Notes: a model not told the origin generated them from the sequence alone. DNA of 64,000 nt from Gordonia sp. SID5947 (GCF_009862785.1 NZ_WWHU01000001.1:1-64000); one strand, 5' to 3'; numbered from the stretch's first letter, positions 1-11,900 are shown. Program-made: numbers and translations.

Positions 1-1820
1 GCGCGATCAACTCGCCCGCGACGCGGGCCTGGCCGTCGGTGAGCGGGGCGGCGTACTGGTGGACACGAACTGTCGAACCGACGACCCCGACGTCTACGCG
101 ATCGGCGAGGTGGCCGCGGTGGAGGGTCGGTGTTACGGGTTGGTCGCGCCGGGGTACAGCACCGCCGAGGTGGTCGCCGACCAATTGCTCGGCACGCGCA
201 GCACCTTCCCGGGTGCCGACATGTCCACCAAGCTCAAGCTCCTCGGCGTTGACGTCGCCAGCTTCGGTGACGCCATGGCCACCACCGAGAACGCTCTCGA
301 GATCGTCTATCACGATGCGGTGGCAGGCAGGTACGCGAAGGTGGTCGTATCCGACGACGCCACCACGCTCCTCGGCGGCATCCTGGTCGGCGATGCGTCG
401 GCGTATGCGATGCTCAAGCCGATGGTGGGTCGCGAGATCCCAGGAGACCCGGCCGCCCTGATCGCTCCTGCCGCCGGGCCCGGGGTCGGTATCGACGCGC
501 TGCCCGACGATGCCGAGATCTGTTCGTGTAATGGGGTTTCCAAGGGATCGATCTGCTCGGCGATCGCGGCGGGCGCATGTGAGATAGCCGACATCAAGAA
601 GGCGACGTGCGCCGGGACCACCTGCGGTGGGTGTCTGCCGAGCGTGAAGTCGCTGCTCGCCGCATCGGGTGTCGAGCTGTCCAAGGCGCTGTGTGAGCAT
701 TTCGGGCAGTCGCGCAGCGAGTTGTTCGAGATCGTCTCCGTCACCGGAATCCGTACGTTCTCCGAACTGGTCGAGCGGTACGGGACGGGTCAGGGATGCG
801 AGATCTGCAAGCCGACGGTCGCCTCGATCCTGGCGTCCACGTCCAGCGATCACATTCTCGACGGGGAGCAGGCCGCTCTGCAGGACACCAACGACCACTT
901 CCTCGCGAACATGCAGAAGAACGGGTCGTACTCGGTGGTGCCGCGGATGCCGGGTGGGGAGGTCACCCCGAACAGCTCATCGTGATCGGAGATCGCCCGC
1001 GACTTCGGTCTGTACACCAAGATCACCGGTGGTCAGCGGATCGACCTGTTCGGGGCGCGGGTCGATCAGTTGCCGGAGATCTGGCGCAGGCTCGTCGACG
1101 TAGGGATGGAATCGGGCAGGCGTACGGGAAGAGTCTGCGCACCGTGAAGAGCTGCGTCGGGTCCACCTGGTGTCGGTACGGGTACAGGACTCCGTCGGCA
1201 TGGCCGTGTTCCTGGAGAATCGCTACCGCGGACTCCGGTCGCCCCACAAACTGAAGTTCGGGGTGTCGGGCTGCGCACGCGAGTGTGCCGAGGCGCGCGG
1301 CAAGGATGTGGGCGTGATCGCCACCGAGAACGGGTGGAATCTCTATGTCGCCGGCAACGGCGGCCAGAGCCCGAAGCACGCGCAACTCCTGGCCAGTGGA
1401 GTGGATGACCAGACCCTGGTCGCATACATTGATCGGTACCTTATGTTCTATGTCCGTACTGCCGACCGGCTGCAGCGCACCGCGCCGTGGCTGGAGTCGT
1501 TGGAGGGCGGTCTCGATCATCTGCGTGCGGTGGTCTGTGATGACAGCCTTGGACTGGCCACCGAGCTGGAGGCGGCGATGGAAGCACACGTCGCCGGGTA
1601 CCGCGATGAATGGGCCGCAGTACTCGACGACGAGGAGAAACTGAAGCGCTTCGTCTCGTTCGAACGCGCCCGACGTGGTCGACCGACGATCCGCTTCGCC
1701 GACGCCGATCGGAAGGTGCCGGTGCTGCTCGACATGCCTGCGATGCCGCCACGTGCGACCGGACTGCAACTCGCGGTCAATGACGTGACCGAACCCGAAC
1801 GTGAAGGAGTGCCGACGTGA
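1..1820 (+). pseudogene. nirB: Assimilatory nitrite reductase large subunit NirB, 5' truncated by window, frame broken
   Basis: NirB is the FAD, [2Fe-2S], siroheme/[4Fe-4S] subunit that reduces nitrite to ammonium with NAD(P)H in the cytoplasm. The window opens inside the FAD-binding domain (DPDVYAIGEVA near base 85). A BFD-like [2Fe-2S] domain follows, with CSCN and CAGTTCGGC motifs (about 530-640). The siroheme/4Fe-4S half has the CVGSTWC and GCAREC cysteine pairs (about 1150-1290). The reading frame is lost near 970, 1000, 1118 and 1180, each repaired by adding one or two bases. Without repair the first part stops at 985 and the last part is open from 1170. The dense, repairable shifts point to sequence error more than decay. 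It overlaps nirD by 4 bases. Confidence 0.9.
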
Positions 1821-2236
1821 TCCTCGCTCATGAACCCGCCGAACCCGGGACCCATCCCGACGCGGTGCCCGGGCAATGGGTGCGGGCCTGTGCAGTGGCC
1901 GATCTGGCGATCGGCCGGGGTGTCGGGGTCCTCGGCCCGGGTTTCGAACAGGCCGCACTGTTCCGCGTGCCCGCGGTGGAGACCGATCGGGAGGCGGTCG
2001 TCGGCCGCACGCGGCTGTATGCGATCGGCAACATCGATCCGTTCTCCCACGCCGCGGTGCTCTCGCGCGGGGTGACCGGTGACCGTTCGGGTGAGCCGAC
2101 CGTCGCGAGTCCCCTGGGCAAGCAGGTGTTCTCGTTGCGCACCGGGCTGTGCATCGACGACGAGACGACGTCGGTGGCGAGTTATGCGGTACACATCGTC
2201 GACGACATGGTCGAGGTGTTCTTTCCGCGCCGATGA
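1817..2236 (+). CDS. nirD: Nitrite reductase small subunit NirD (Rieske-like)
   Basis: Small partner of NirB, 139 aa, a Rieske-fold protein. As in most NirD proteins the Rieske Cys/His ligands are not evident, and the motif GKQVFSLRTGLCIDD near the C-terminus is characteristic of the family. It starts with GTG inside the nirB stop region (GTGA overlap), so translation is likely coupled. It ends 4 bases into the nnaR start. Unlike its neighbours the frame is intact. Confidence 0.93.
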   Translation: MILAHEPAEPGTHPDAVPGQWVRACAVADLAIGRGVGVLGPGFEQAALFRVPAVETDREAVVGRTRLYAIGNIDPFSHAAVLSRGVTGDRSGEPTVASPLGKQVFSLRTGLCIDDETTSVASYAVHIVDDMVEVFFPRR

Positions 2237-3409
2237 GCACAAACAAGAACACCGCATCCCCTGACGACACGGAGAACCTGCCGCTGGCCGGTTTCACCAT
2301 CGGCATCACGCTGCACGCCGGGCAGATGAGTTCGCGGCACTGTTGACTCGTCGGGGAGCCGAGATCATGGCAGCACCGACGATCCGGATCCTGCCGCTGA
2401 CCGACGACACAGAGCTCGAGCGGGTGACGAGGGAGATCATCGTCGACCCGCCCGACCTCATGGTCGCCACCACTGGCATCGGGTTTCGGGGCTGGGTGGA
2501 GGCGGCCGACGGATGGGGAAGCGCGGAGTCTCTGATCGACGCGCTCGGGAAGAGTCGCCTGATCGCCCGCGGACCCAAGGCAAGGGTGCCATCCGCGCGC
2601 CGGGCTGCGGGAGGAGTGGTCTCCGGAGAGCGAGTCGTCGTCGGAGGTACTCGACCGGCTGCTCGAGCAGGGCGTCGACGGGGTGCGCATCGCGGTGCAG
2701 TTGCACGGGGCGACCACCGAGTGGGAACCGTTGCCGGATTTCTGTGCGGTGCTGCGGGCCGCCGGGGCCCACGTGCTGCCGGTGCCCGTCTACCGCTGGA
2801 ACATGCATCCCGACGTCGATCGCATCGACCGGATGGTCGGCGCCGTCACAAGGGGTGACCTCGACGCCATCACGTTCACGAGTGCGCCGGCGGCGGCCGC
2901 GATCCTCACCCGCGCCAAGGAATTGGGAAAGCTCTCGCCGTTCGTCCATGCCATGCGCACCGCGTACCGGTGATGTGTGGGGGTCGGTCACGGCTGGACC
3001 GCTCGAGGCCTTGCAGATCCCGACCATCTATCCGAAGCGGTTCCGCCTCGGTGCGCTGGCGCGGCTGATCACCGAAGAGCTTCCGCGACGCAGTCACAAT
3101 CTGCGGATCCACGGTCACGACACCGCCATTCGTGGTCAGGCCGTAGTCGTCGACGGCGAACTCCGCGATCTGTCGGCCACCAGCCTGAGTCTGCTCAAGG
3201 CCCTTGCGACGGTTCCAGGTCGGGTCGTCTCGCGCCAGGAACTCCTGACGGGCCTCCCCGGTGACAGCTGCGACACGCATGCCGTCGAGGTGGCCGTCGC
3301 ACGGCTACGAAACGCGTTGGGGGACCCCAAGATGATCCAGACGGTGGTGAAGCGGGGGTATCGACTCGCGGTCGATCTGGAGTACGACGGAGAGGACGAT
3401 CCCGAATGA
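2233..3409 (+). pseudogene. nnaR: NnaR-type regulator: uroporphyrinogen-III synthase-like domain plus winged helix, frame broken
   Basis: The N-terminal two thirds read as a HemD-like (uroporphyrinogen-III synthase) domain. The C-terminal about 90 residues (3130-3409) are an OmpR-type winged helix ending in the VKRGYRL signature. This fusion matches NnaR, which in Streptomyces and mycobacteria acts with GlnR on nitrate/nitrite genes (established knowledge); M. tuberculosis Rv0260c is similar. The frame changes near 2310, 2587, 2603 and 2958; adding single bases, three of them in G/C runs, restores one protein of about 390 aa. It overlaps nirD upstream and cbiX downstream (ATGA at 3406-3409). 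Whether the HemD half is catalytic cannot be judged here. Confidence 0.82.
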
Positions 3410-4145
3410 CGCGCAGGAGCAGTGACCCGATCTTGCCTGAGGGTGATCGACTCCGCGACATCAGTCCGGTTCTGGTCGCGCATGGGACCCGAAATCCTCT
3501 CGGAGTCAACGTGATCGCTCAGATCGCCGAGGCTTGTGAGCGAGCGGATCGGCACCACCCGGACCGCCTTTGTCGACGTGCTCGGACCGACGCCCGCCGA
3601 GGTGATCGCGGACGTCGATCGTCCCGCAGTGCTCGTCCCCGCCTTCTTGGCCTCGGGATATCACGTACGCAAGGACATCCCGCACCATGTCGCGGCAGCG
3701 GGGCGGCCGGATACGGTGATCACCCGGCGCTTGGACCGGACCCTGGGATCGCTGCGTGGCGCGGCTCCGGTTGATCGAGGCGGGTTGGCGGCCGGAGATG
3801 CCGTGGTGCTGGCTGCGGCCGGATCATCCGACGAAAGTGCTTGTGGTCAGGTTCATCTCGCGGCCCGTCAGCTGGAATCTCTCATCGGGGGCGGGTCGAG
3901 GTCGGATTCATCACCACCTCGTCGCCGTCGGTGCCGGAGGCGCTCGAGCGTGCCTCGCGGAACGGTCGCCGCGTGGTGATCGCAACGCATCTGCTGGCGC
4001 CCGGGCTCTTCCACGACCGGTTGCACACCTACGGTGCTGACGCCGTCGCCGATCCACTCGGCGCCGACCGTCGTATCGTCGATCTGATCGTGACCAGGAT
4101 GCGGGCCGCGGTCAGCCGTATCGCCGTCGGCAGCCGGTGCGCTGA
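3406..4145 (+). pseudogene. Sirohydrochlorin ferrochelatase-like (CbiX family), frame broken
   Basis: The start reads PVLVAHGTRNP, the CbiX/SirB active-site histidine motif. The later blocks ADVDRPAVLVPAFLASGYH (about 3605-3662) and RRVVIATHLLAPGLFHDR (about 3970-4020) match the second half of the family. The likely role is insertion of Fe2+ into sirohydrochlorin to make the siroheme used by NirB, consistent with the operon; M. tuberculosis Rv0259c is the equivalent neighbour of the nnaR homologue. The frame shifts near 3525, 3750 and 3893. The 3' end is uncertain: the last readable frame runs past 4145 without a stop, so I place the end near the first plausible stop. Confidence 0.75.
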
Positions 4146-4207
4146 AGGTCCTTGTCGCGCAGTGGGATCTCGATACAGCCGGCTCGCCTGGCGTCTCGAG
4201 ACCACCC

Positions 4208-4513
4208 TCACCGGCCCGGGACGTCCCACCGACACTCCCGCAGCACAACCTTTCCGTCGCGCACCGGAACTCCCTCGCCGAGTAGGCGTTCGAGTTGTCG
4301 GCCGGCGAGATGTGCGGCAGGTCTTCCGCTCGCGGAGATCACCCGATGCCATGGCAGATCGGCCGAATCGGTCCGCATGATCCATCCGACGATCCGCGGA
4401 CTGGACAGGCCGACGGCCGCGGCGAGGTCGCCGTAGGTGGTGACCTGGCCGACCGGGATCGCGGCCACCAGGGCGCGTACCTGCTCGACCTCGTCCTCGG
4501 TGACCGACGCCAC
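4208..4513 (-). CDS. Alkyltransferase-like protein (ATL), O6-alkylguanine DNA recognition
   Basis: 101 aa, with the helix-turn-helix and active-site region of O6-methylguanine-DNA methyltransferases. The acceptor cysteine of the PCHRV motif is replaced by tryptophan (PWHRVI), which defines ATL proteins. These bind and flip O6-alkylguanine and hand it to nucleotide excision repair rather than demethylating it (family knowledge). The GTG start at 4513 lies one base after the stop of the upstream lipV-like gene. M. tuberculosis Rv3204 has the same length and neighbours. A longer ORF that fuses it to the hydrolase is a frameshift artefact. Confidence 0.88.
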   Translation of the reverse strand: MASVTEDEVEQVRALVAAIPVGQVTTYGDLAAAVGLSSPRIVGWIMRTDSADLPWHRVISASGRPAAHLAGRQLERLLGEGVPVRDGKVVLRECRWDVPGR

Positions 4514-4514
4514 G

Positions 4515-5314
4515 TCAGGCCCGATCGAACATCGACCGAATCGTGCGCGCGGTGAGCTCGGGAGCAAGGAACGGCACCATGTGTTCACAATCGGCGTGCA
4601 CGATCTCGACCGTGTCGGACGTTGCGAAGTGCAGGCTTCGAGGAAGGCGGGTCGGACGAACGGGGGATCGACGCGATCTGCGACGACGATGGTGGTCGGC
4701 ACACCGGCCGGCGGCAAGGCGGCGTCGCGGGCCATCTCGCTCCACGCCGTCGCGGCCGCCGGTGCGGACACACGCCAGCCGACCCGTCGGTCTGCGTTGT
4801 CGATGAGGTGGTCGTCGATCTCCTTGTCCAGCAGATCTTCCGGGACGTCGGACCATCCTTCTGCGCGCTTTGCCGCCTTTGCCGCCACCGCGTCCGTGTA
4901 GTCCCAGTGCTCGAGGCTGTCGGTGGCGACCTCGAGCGCCATGGCGGGGTCGAGCCCCTGGGCCGGGTCGAGCAACACCAGTCCGCGGACGGAGTCGGTG
5001 CCCAGCTGCCGGGCGAGACGCACCGCGATGGCGCCCCCGAACGAGTGCCCGACGATCACGAATGGGCGGGCGGCCACCGCGACGTACCGGTCGACCACAT
5101 CGACCAGTGACGCCACATGTGCCTCGAACGACCATGGCGGCACCCAGGTGGAATGTCCGTGTCCGAGGAGATCGGGAGCAATCACACGCAGGTCGGCGAG
5201 GTGACCGGCGGCGAGCGACTCCCAGCGTTTCCCGTGCCCGGTCAGTCCGTGGATCGCAAGGACATGCGGCGCTTCCGGCCCCTCCGGCCCGAAGACGTAG
5301 GTGGTCAACGACAT
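4515..5314 (-). pseudogene. Alpha/beta hydrolase, LipV-like, one frameshift
   Basis: A single-domain alpha/beta hydrolase, about 265 aa once repaired. It has an HGLTGHG oxyanion loop near the N-terminus, the nucleophile elbow VGHSFGG, and a C-terminal HADCEHMVPF block carrying the catalytic histidine. Gene order matches M. tuberculosis lipV (Rv3203) beside the ATL gene and divergent from adnA. One base is missing near 4634 (a C on the coding strand), which sends the deposited frame into the ATL gene. Substrate unknown; lipase or esterase is the family guess. The ATG at 5323 is an alternative start. Confidence 0.82.
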
Positions 5315-5408
5315 GGCTGCCATCCTGCCGCATCTCTGGTGGGCCGTCGCCTGGGGATCGCGGGGTCGTGGCAGAACCGTTGTCGTTGTCGCGTGATTCC
5401 ATAGGGGC

Positions 5409-8400
5409 ATGGCACGACGCGTCGATTCCCCGCCCGGGACCGGCACCGCGCTACGCACGCGACTGGTCGCCCCCGGGCCGGCGCCGACGACGTCGCCCGG
5501 CGATGGCCTGCCGAAGTGCAGGCCGCGATCGGTGAATGGACCTCGGCGGACCCTGGACGGCCGTGGTCGCCGATCCGTGTGCATGGCGGCCCGGGGACGG
5601 GGAAGACGTCCCTGATCGTCGATGCCGCGGTGTCCCGGCTCGTCCGTCGGGGGTCGATCCCGAGTCGGTGCTGGTGTTGGCCTCGTCGCGCCGCGCCGCG
5701 GGATGCTCCGCGAGGAGATCACACGGCGTGTGTTGGCGGCATCGGGGAGCGACGATGGCGAGGGCGCGGGTCAGGCGCTGCGAGAACCCTTGGTGCGCAC
5801 GGTGCACTCCTACGCGTTCGCCGTCCTCCGGTTGCAGGCATCCGCGCACGGGAATCCGCCGCCCGCCTGATCACCGGCTCCGAGCAGGACATGGTGTTGC
5901 GGGAGTTGCTGGCCGGTGACATCGAGGACGGTGCGGAGTATTGGCCCGATCGGCTGAGGCCGGCACTGGGCACCGATGGGTTCGCCCAGGCGTTGCGCGA
6001 TCTGATGATGCGGGCGGCCGAACGCGGGGTCGGCCCCGAGGAACTGACCGCGCTGGGGCGCCGCCATCGCCGCCCGGAGTGGGTGGCGGCGGGCCGGGCG
6101 TACGGCCAGTACGAGCAGAACATGCTGTTGCGCGGCGCGGTCGGAGCGGATTCTCCCGGTGCGTCGGCACCCGCGGTCGATGCCGCGGAACTCGTCGGGT
6201 CGGCGTTGTCGGCCTTCGCTACCGATCCCGAGCTCCTCGCCGGTCAGCGTCGGCGAATCCGGCATCTCCTGGTCGACGACGCGCAGCATCTCGATCCCCA
6301 GGCAGCGGCGCTGGTGACGTTGATCGGAACCGGCACCGATTCGACGATCGTCGCCGCCGACACAGATCAGTCGGTGTTCGGATTCCGAGGCGCGAGCCCG
6401 CGGTTCGCCGACGACCTCGCCGAGCGAGGTTCCGGCCGAGACATCGTGCTGGCACAAGGCTTCCGGAATGATCCGGCGATCGCCGCGGTCGGGGCCGCGC
6501 TGGCCTCCCGGCTGCCGGGAGCCCGCCCACATCCGTATCCCGCGGGGCCGGAGTCGGGGCCGGCCGGCACCGAGCCGGTCGAGGACCCGCTCGGCGGCGC
6601 AGAGGTGAGGGTCTTCAGCTCGGCCGCCAAGGAGGCGACGGCGGTCGCCGATCTGTTACGTAGAGCGCATCTGTTCTCCGGGGTCCCATGGTCGCGGATG
6701 GCCGTGATCGTGCGTTCGGTTTCGCTGGCGCTACCGGCTCTGCGGCGCGCGTTCCGTTCGGCCGGAGTCCCCGTGACCACGCCGACCAGCGATCTGCCCC
6801 TGCACCGTCAGCGTGCCGTCGCGGCGTTGATGCAGGTCTTGCGTGCCGTCGCGGCGCGGGGGTTGTCCGACGACGAGGCTGTCGAGGAGTTCGGGGTGGA
6901 GGAAGCGGTCGCACTGTTGTCCGGCCCGGTGGGCGGGGCCGACCCGGGTGCCATGCGTCGGCTGCGTCGGGGCGTCCGCCGGTTCGACGAGCGGACGGGC
7001 GACGGTGGTGCGGCGACAGATTCGCTGATCGCGTTGCGTCGCGCGATCCTCGACCGCGACGAGGCCGAACGTTACCTCCGAGCTCTCACCGACGCCGAGG
7101 CCCGCCCGCTGGTCCGTGTGCTGGAGGTGGTCGACGCTGCTCATCGGACCGATGCGGCGCGGCGCAGCGTGGAGGAGACGCTGTGGGCGGCCTGGCAGGC
7201 GACCGGACTGGAGCGTCGGTGGATGGCCGGCGCGATCCGCGGTGGGCCGGCAGGGGAGCAGGCTGACCGGGATCTCGACGCGGTGATGGCGATGTTCGAG
7301 GCCGCCGCCGGGTTCGCCGACAATCTTCCGGCGGCCGGCCCGGCGGGTTTCGTGCGGTACCTCGGGGCATTGCAGATTCCTCGGGACAGCCGTGTTCCGG
7401 GCGCTGGTGCCGAGGCCGTCACCGTGTTGTCGGCGCATGCCGCCGCCGGTCGTGAATGGGATGTCGTCGCGGTGGCGGGGTGCTGGACGGTCTGTGGCCG
7501 TCGCTGCGAAGTCGGGGCAGTGTGTTGGGTACCGGCCAGTTGGTCGATCTCCTCGACGGCGTCGATCCCGAGGCATTGGACACGGTGGCGCGCAGCACGT
7601 CCGCGCTGGCCGACGAACGGCGGCTGTTGCTGGTGGCGTGTACGCGGGCGCGACGGCGACTGCTGGTCACGGCGGTGGAGGACGGCAGCGGTGACGCCTC
7701 GCCGTCGCGGTTCGTCGCGGAGATAGCCGATGCGCTCGCATCGCGTCGCGCCTCGTCCGATGCCGTGGAGGCCGAACCGGCGGAGCCGTTTGCGGAACTG
7801 CCGTTGGACCCGGGAGTCGACCGGGTGCTCTCGTTGCCGTCGTTGATCGCGACGTTGCGTTCCGCGGTTGTGGCCGGCGCCGGGAGCGGAGCGAGCGGGC
7901 CGGATGTGATCGGCGCCGGGAGCGGAGCGAGCGGGCCGGATGTGATCGGCGCCGGGAGCGGAGCGAGCGGGCCGGATGTGATCGGTGCCGGGAGTGGAGC
8001 GAGCGGGCCGGATGTGACCGGCGCCGGGAGTGGAGCGAGCGACGCGCGTACCCGTGCGGCCGCGGAACTGCTTGCCGAGCTTGCCGATTCCGACATTCCA
8101 GGGCCGCACCAAAGGATTGGTACGGGCTGGCCGGACCGAGTACGGATGCGTCCCTGTGGACTCCCGACCGCGGGCCGGTGATGTTGTCGCCGTCGAACGT
8201 GGAGTCGTTGACACGATGTTCGTTGCGCTGGGTCCTGGAACGACATGGCGGGCGCGACGGTGACGGCACGCCCGCGTTGACCGGAACCCTGGTGCACACT
8301 CTGGTGCAGGCCGTGGCCGGCCAGATCGAACCGGCCGAGGTGACAGCGGCGCTGCGCGGGATCTGGGATCGCGTCGACACCGGGGCGGCCTGGTATTCGG

Positions 8401-8981
8401 TTCGGGAGCTCGAGCGGGCCGAGGCGATGCTCACGAATTTCCGTGACTGGCTGCGGCTCTCGCGTGACGAGTTGTCGGAGATGGGCGTCGAGGCGGAGAT
8501 CGACGCGACGTTGCCTGCCGGGTCACCGGAGGCCGATCCCGAGGGCGAGGCGGGGGTGCCGGTACGCCTGCGCGGCCGGATCGACCGGCTCGAGCGAGAT
8601 CGTGACGGCCGGCCGGTGGTGGTCGACGTGAAGACCGCGAAGACCGCGATCACCAAGGCGGACGCGCAAGATCACGCACAGTTGGCGACGTACCAACTCG
8701 CGTTGGCGCTCGGCGGGGTCGAAGGCACCGGAAACGCGGACCCCGGGGGCGGCCGTCTCGTCTACGTCTCGGCGGCGAACCGGAACAGCGGTGCCACCGA
8801 GCGGGTCCAGGAGCCCCTCACGGCCGAACGAGTGGATGAGTGGATAACGGTGGTACGCAAGGCAGCCCGGGCCAGTGTGGGACCGCGTTTCGCCGCGACG
8901 CTCAACCCGGGATGTGCCCACTGTGCGCTGGCCACCAGCTGCCCGGCGCAACTGCGCGGCAAGACGGTGATCGATGACTGA
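5409..8981 (+). pseudogene. adnA: AdnA, helicase-nuclease subunit for double-strand break resection, frame broken
   Basis: First subunit of the mycobacterial-type AdnAB helicase-nuclease, which resects double-strand breaks in place of RecBCD. It has a Walker A motif GGPGTGKTS (about 5583-5612), a UvrD-like motor core with LVDDAQHLDP (about 6270) and SVFGFRG, and a C-terminal RecB-family nuclease with LRGRIDRLE and VVVDVKTAKT (about 8565-8650). The late CAHC and SCPAQ cysteines are probable Fe-S ligands. The frame shifts near 5475, 5650, 5700, 5850, 7480 and 8103; restoring one G or C at each gives about 1190 aa. The N-terminal start is tentative. It overlaps adnB by 8 bases. Confidence 0.87.
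7876..8040 (+). repeat. 36-bp tandem repeat, 4.6 copies, in the adnA linker
   Basis: Four full 36-bp units begin at 7876, 7912, 7948 and 7984, with a partial fifth from 8020 to 8040. The units are nearly identical, with c/t differences in the last two. Because 36 is a multiple of three, the array encodes repeated 12-residue blocks of AGSGASGPDVIG type. It lies between the motor part and the nuclease part of AdnA, so it lengthens a flexible linker. Confidence 0.95.
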
Positions 8982-11900
8982 CCGAGACGGGCGGCGGAGG
9001 ATCTCCGCGGTGTCGCTGGCGGCCGCACTCGGGCTGCCCACACCCACCCCGGAACAGGTGGCGGTGATCGAGGCGCCCATGGAGCCGATCCTCGTCGTGG
9101 CCGGTGCGGGTGCGGGCAAGACGGAGACCATGGCGGCCCGGGTGGTGTGGCTGGTGGCCAACGGCATGGTGGCGCCCGATCAGGTGTTGGGTCTGACCTT
9201 CACGCGGAAGGCGGCCAGTGAGCTGGGAGCACGTATCCGGCGGCGTCTGTCGATGCTGGCGGCCTCGCCCGCGTTGCGGAACTGGGATCCCGATGGTTCC
9301 GTTGCCGCACGGTTGAGCGGTGGTGATCCGGAGGTGAGTACATATCACGCGTACGCGGGTCGGCTCATCGCCGATTACGGTCTGCTGCTGCCGGTGGAAC
9401 CGAATTCGACGCTGTTGTCGGAGACCGAGCTGTGGCAGATGGCGTTCTCGGTGGTCGCGAACTGGACCGGGGAGTTGCAGACGAAGAAGGTCCCGGCCAG
9501 TGTCACCGAGGCGGTGCTGAAGCTCTACGGCGAGATGGCCGAGCACCTCGTCGACATGGACGACCTGCGACGTGCCGGAGACGACCTGTACCAGTTGATC
9601 GATACGTTGCCGAAAGGACCCCGTCAGCGCGACACACCCACTCAGGCGCTGCTGAAGGTACGCGACGTCATCGACGAGCGCCGCGAACTGATCCCGATGG
9701 TGGAGGCGCTCTCGGAGTCGATGCGTGCGGCCACCGCCCTCGACTTCGGCAGCCAGATGTCGCTGGCGGCTCGACTGGTGATGCGAAATCCCGAAGTGGT
9801 TGCCGCCGAGAGAGAATCGTTCAGAGCGGTGTTACTGGACGAATATCAGGACACCGGTCACTCGCAGCGAATCCTGCTGGCGACACTGTTCGGCGTGGCG
9901 CCGGCCGGCCGGGTATCGAATCCGAGACGTGGAACTGACGTCGTCGGCAGCGTTGCCGTGACGGCGGTCGGCGACCCCATCCAGTCCATCTACGGGTGGC
10001 GAGGTGCGTCGGCGGCCAATCTACCCCGGTTCGCCGATGACTTCCGGCAGTCCGACTCGTCGCCCGCGGTTCGGCTGGAATTGCTCACCAGCTGGCGGAA
10101 TGCGGTGCACGCGTTGCGGCTCGCGAACGAGACGTCGGACGAGCTCCGTCGTCGGGGCATCCCCGTCAGCGTGTTGCGGCCACGTCCGGACGCTCCGCTC
10201 GGCTCGGTCCGCCTTGCCCTCACCGAGACCGTCGTCGACGAGCGGAACTGGGTTGCCGGTCACGTGGAACGGCACTATCGGGAGGCGGAGGCGGCCGGCG
10301 AGGTTCCGCCCACCACGGCGATCCTGGTGCGACGCAACGAGGATTCCGCCCCGTTGGCCGCGGAGCTGGAGAGTCGGGGAATCCCCGCGGAGGTCGTCGG
10401 CATCGGTGGCCTGCTGCATGTGCCCGAGATCGAGGACATCGTCGCGATGTTGCGGGTGATCGCCGACCCGATGGCCGGAACTGCGGCGATGCGGCTACTC
10501 ACCGGTGCCCGATGGCAGCTCGGCGCAGGTGACCTGGCAACTCTGTGGCGGCGCGCCACCGAGTTGGCCGCGGTCGAATCGTATGGATCAACCGGTGTGG
10601 TGGCGTCGCGGGAGGAGCTCGACGATGCCCTCGATGCGGTCTTGCCCACTGAGATCGTCGATCGCGCCGGAATCGCGGATGCCATCGTCGATCCCGGCGA
10701 CGCACAGCGCTACAGCGCGCAGGGATACGCCCGGATCCGTGCTTTCGGCGCGCAGCTCGAGTCGTTGCGCCGCCGGATCGGACAGCCGCTTCCCGAACTC
10801 GTCGCCGACGTCGAACACACCATCGGGGTGGCGGTGGAGGCGCAGATCCGAGCGCATCGCATGCGTGGTGCGATCACCGGACGCGAGCATCTGGATGCGT
10901 TTGCCGACTACGTGACCGCCTACGCTGACCGGCCCGGAGCGAATCTCCCTGGGCTGCTGGCATTCCTGGACACCGCGGAGACCATCGAGAAGGGTCTCGA
11001 ACCCGGTCGGATCGAGGTGGCCGAACAGCGGGTGCAGATTCTCACGGTGCATGCGGCCAAGGGGCTCGAGTGGGATGTCGTGGTGCTCCCGCATCTGTGT
11101 CAGGGCATCTTTCCCGGTGGTCGTGCCGACACGACCTGGCTGGGCAGCGCCAAGGAGCTGCCTGCCGCGTTGCGGGGCGATCTCGCCGACGACGCCGATG
11201 CAGAAGGCTTCCCGGCGCTGGATCTGCGATCGGTGGCCGATCGCAAGGAGCTGGAGGCGACGCTGACCGAACACAAGGAGGCGATCGGGCAGCGCAGGCT
11301 CGAGGAGGACCGTCGGCTGCTCTATGTCGCCCTGACCCGCGCGAAACACGAGCTGTTGATCTCGGCACATCACTGGTCCGAGACGGGTGACAAGCCTCGG
11401 GGTGGTTCACCGTTCTTCGAGGAGATCCGGACGATCATGGCGGCTTCCATCGCCGATCCTGATGTGGATTCGACCGACATGGTGATCGACGTCGACGCGC
11501 CCGACCCGGTCGATGACGCGGTGAATCCCTTGGCCGAGCGCATCGTCAGTGAGCCGTGGCCGCGGGATCTGCTCGGCGAGCGTCGCGATGCCGTGACGGC
11601 CGCGGCCCGATTGGTCCTCGACGCCGTCGCCGACCGGGACGCGCCCGCGTTGTTCGATGCGCAGACGTCCGAGCGGCTGCCCGGCGACGAGGACGACGAG
11701 GAGATCGCCGCGTGGCGCGCCGAGGTCGCCGCCCTGCTCGCCGAACATCACAGCACCAACCAGGCCGAGGTAGACGTGGAGCTGCCGACGCACCTGTCGG
11801 TGAGCCAGCTCGTGGAGCTCGACACCGACGAGGCGGCCTTCGCGCGACGACTGCGGCGTCCGACGCCATACCAGCCCAACCCGACTGCCCGGCGAGGTAC

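Noticed and set aside
4208..5722. A 504-aa minus-strand ORF that would fuse an alpha/beta hydrolase to an alkyltransferase-like domain
   Set aside because: The hydrolase frame is lost near 4634; the true hydrolase end lies in another frame and stops at 4515, one base before the ATL start. The fusion is a frameshift artefact.
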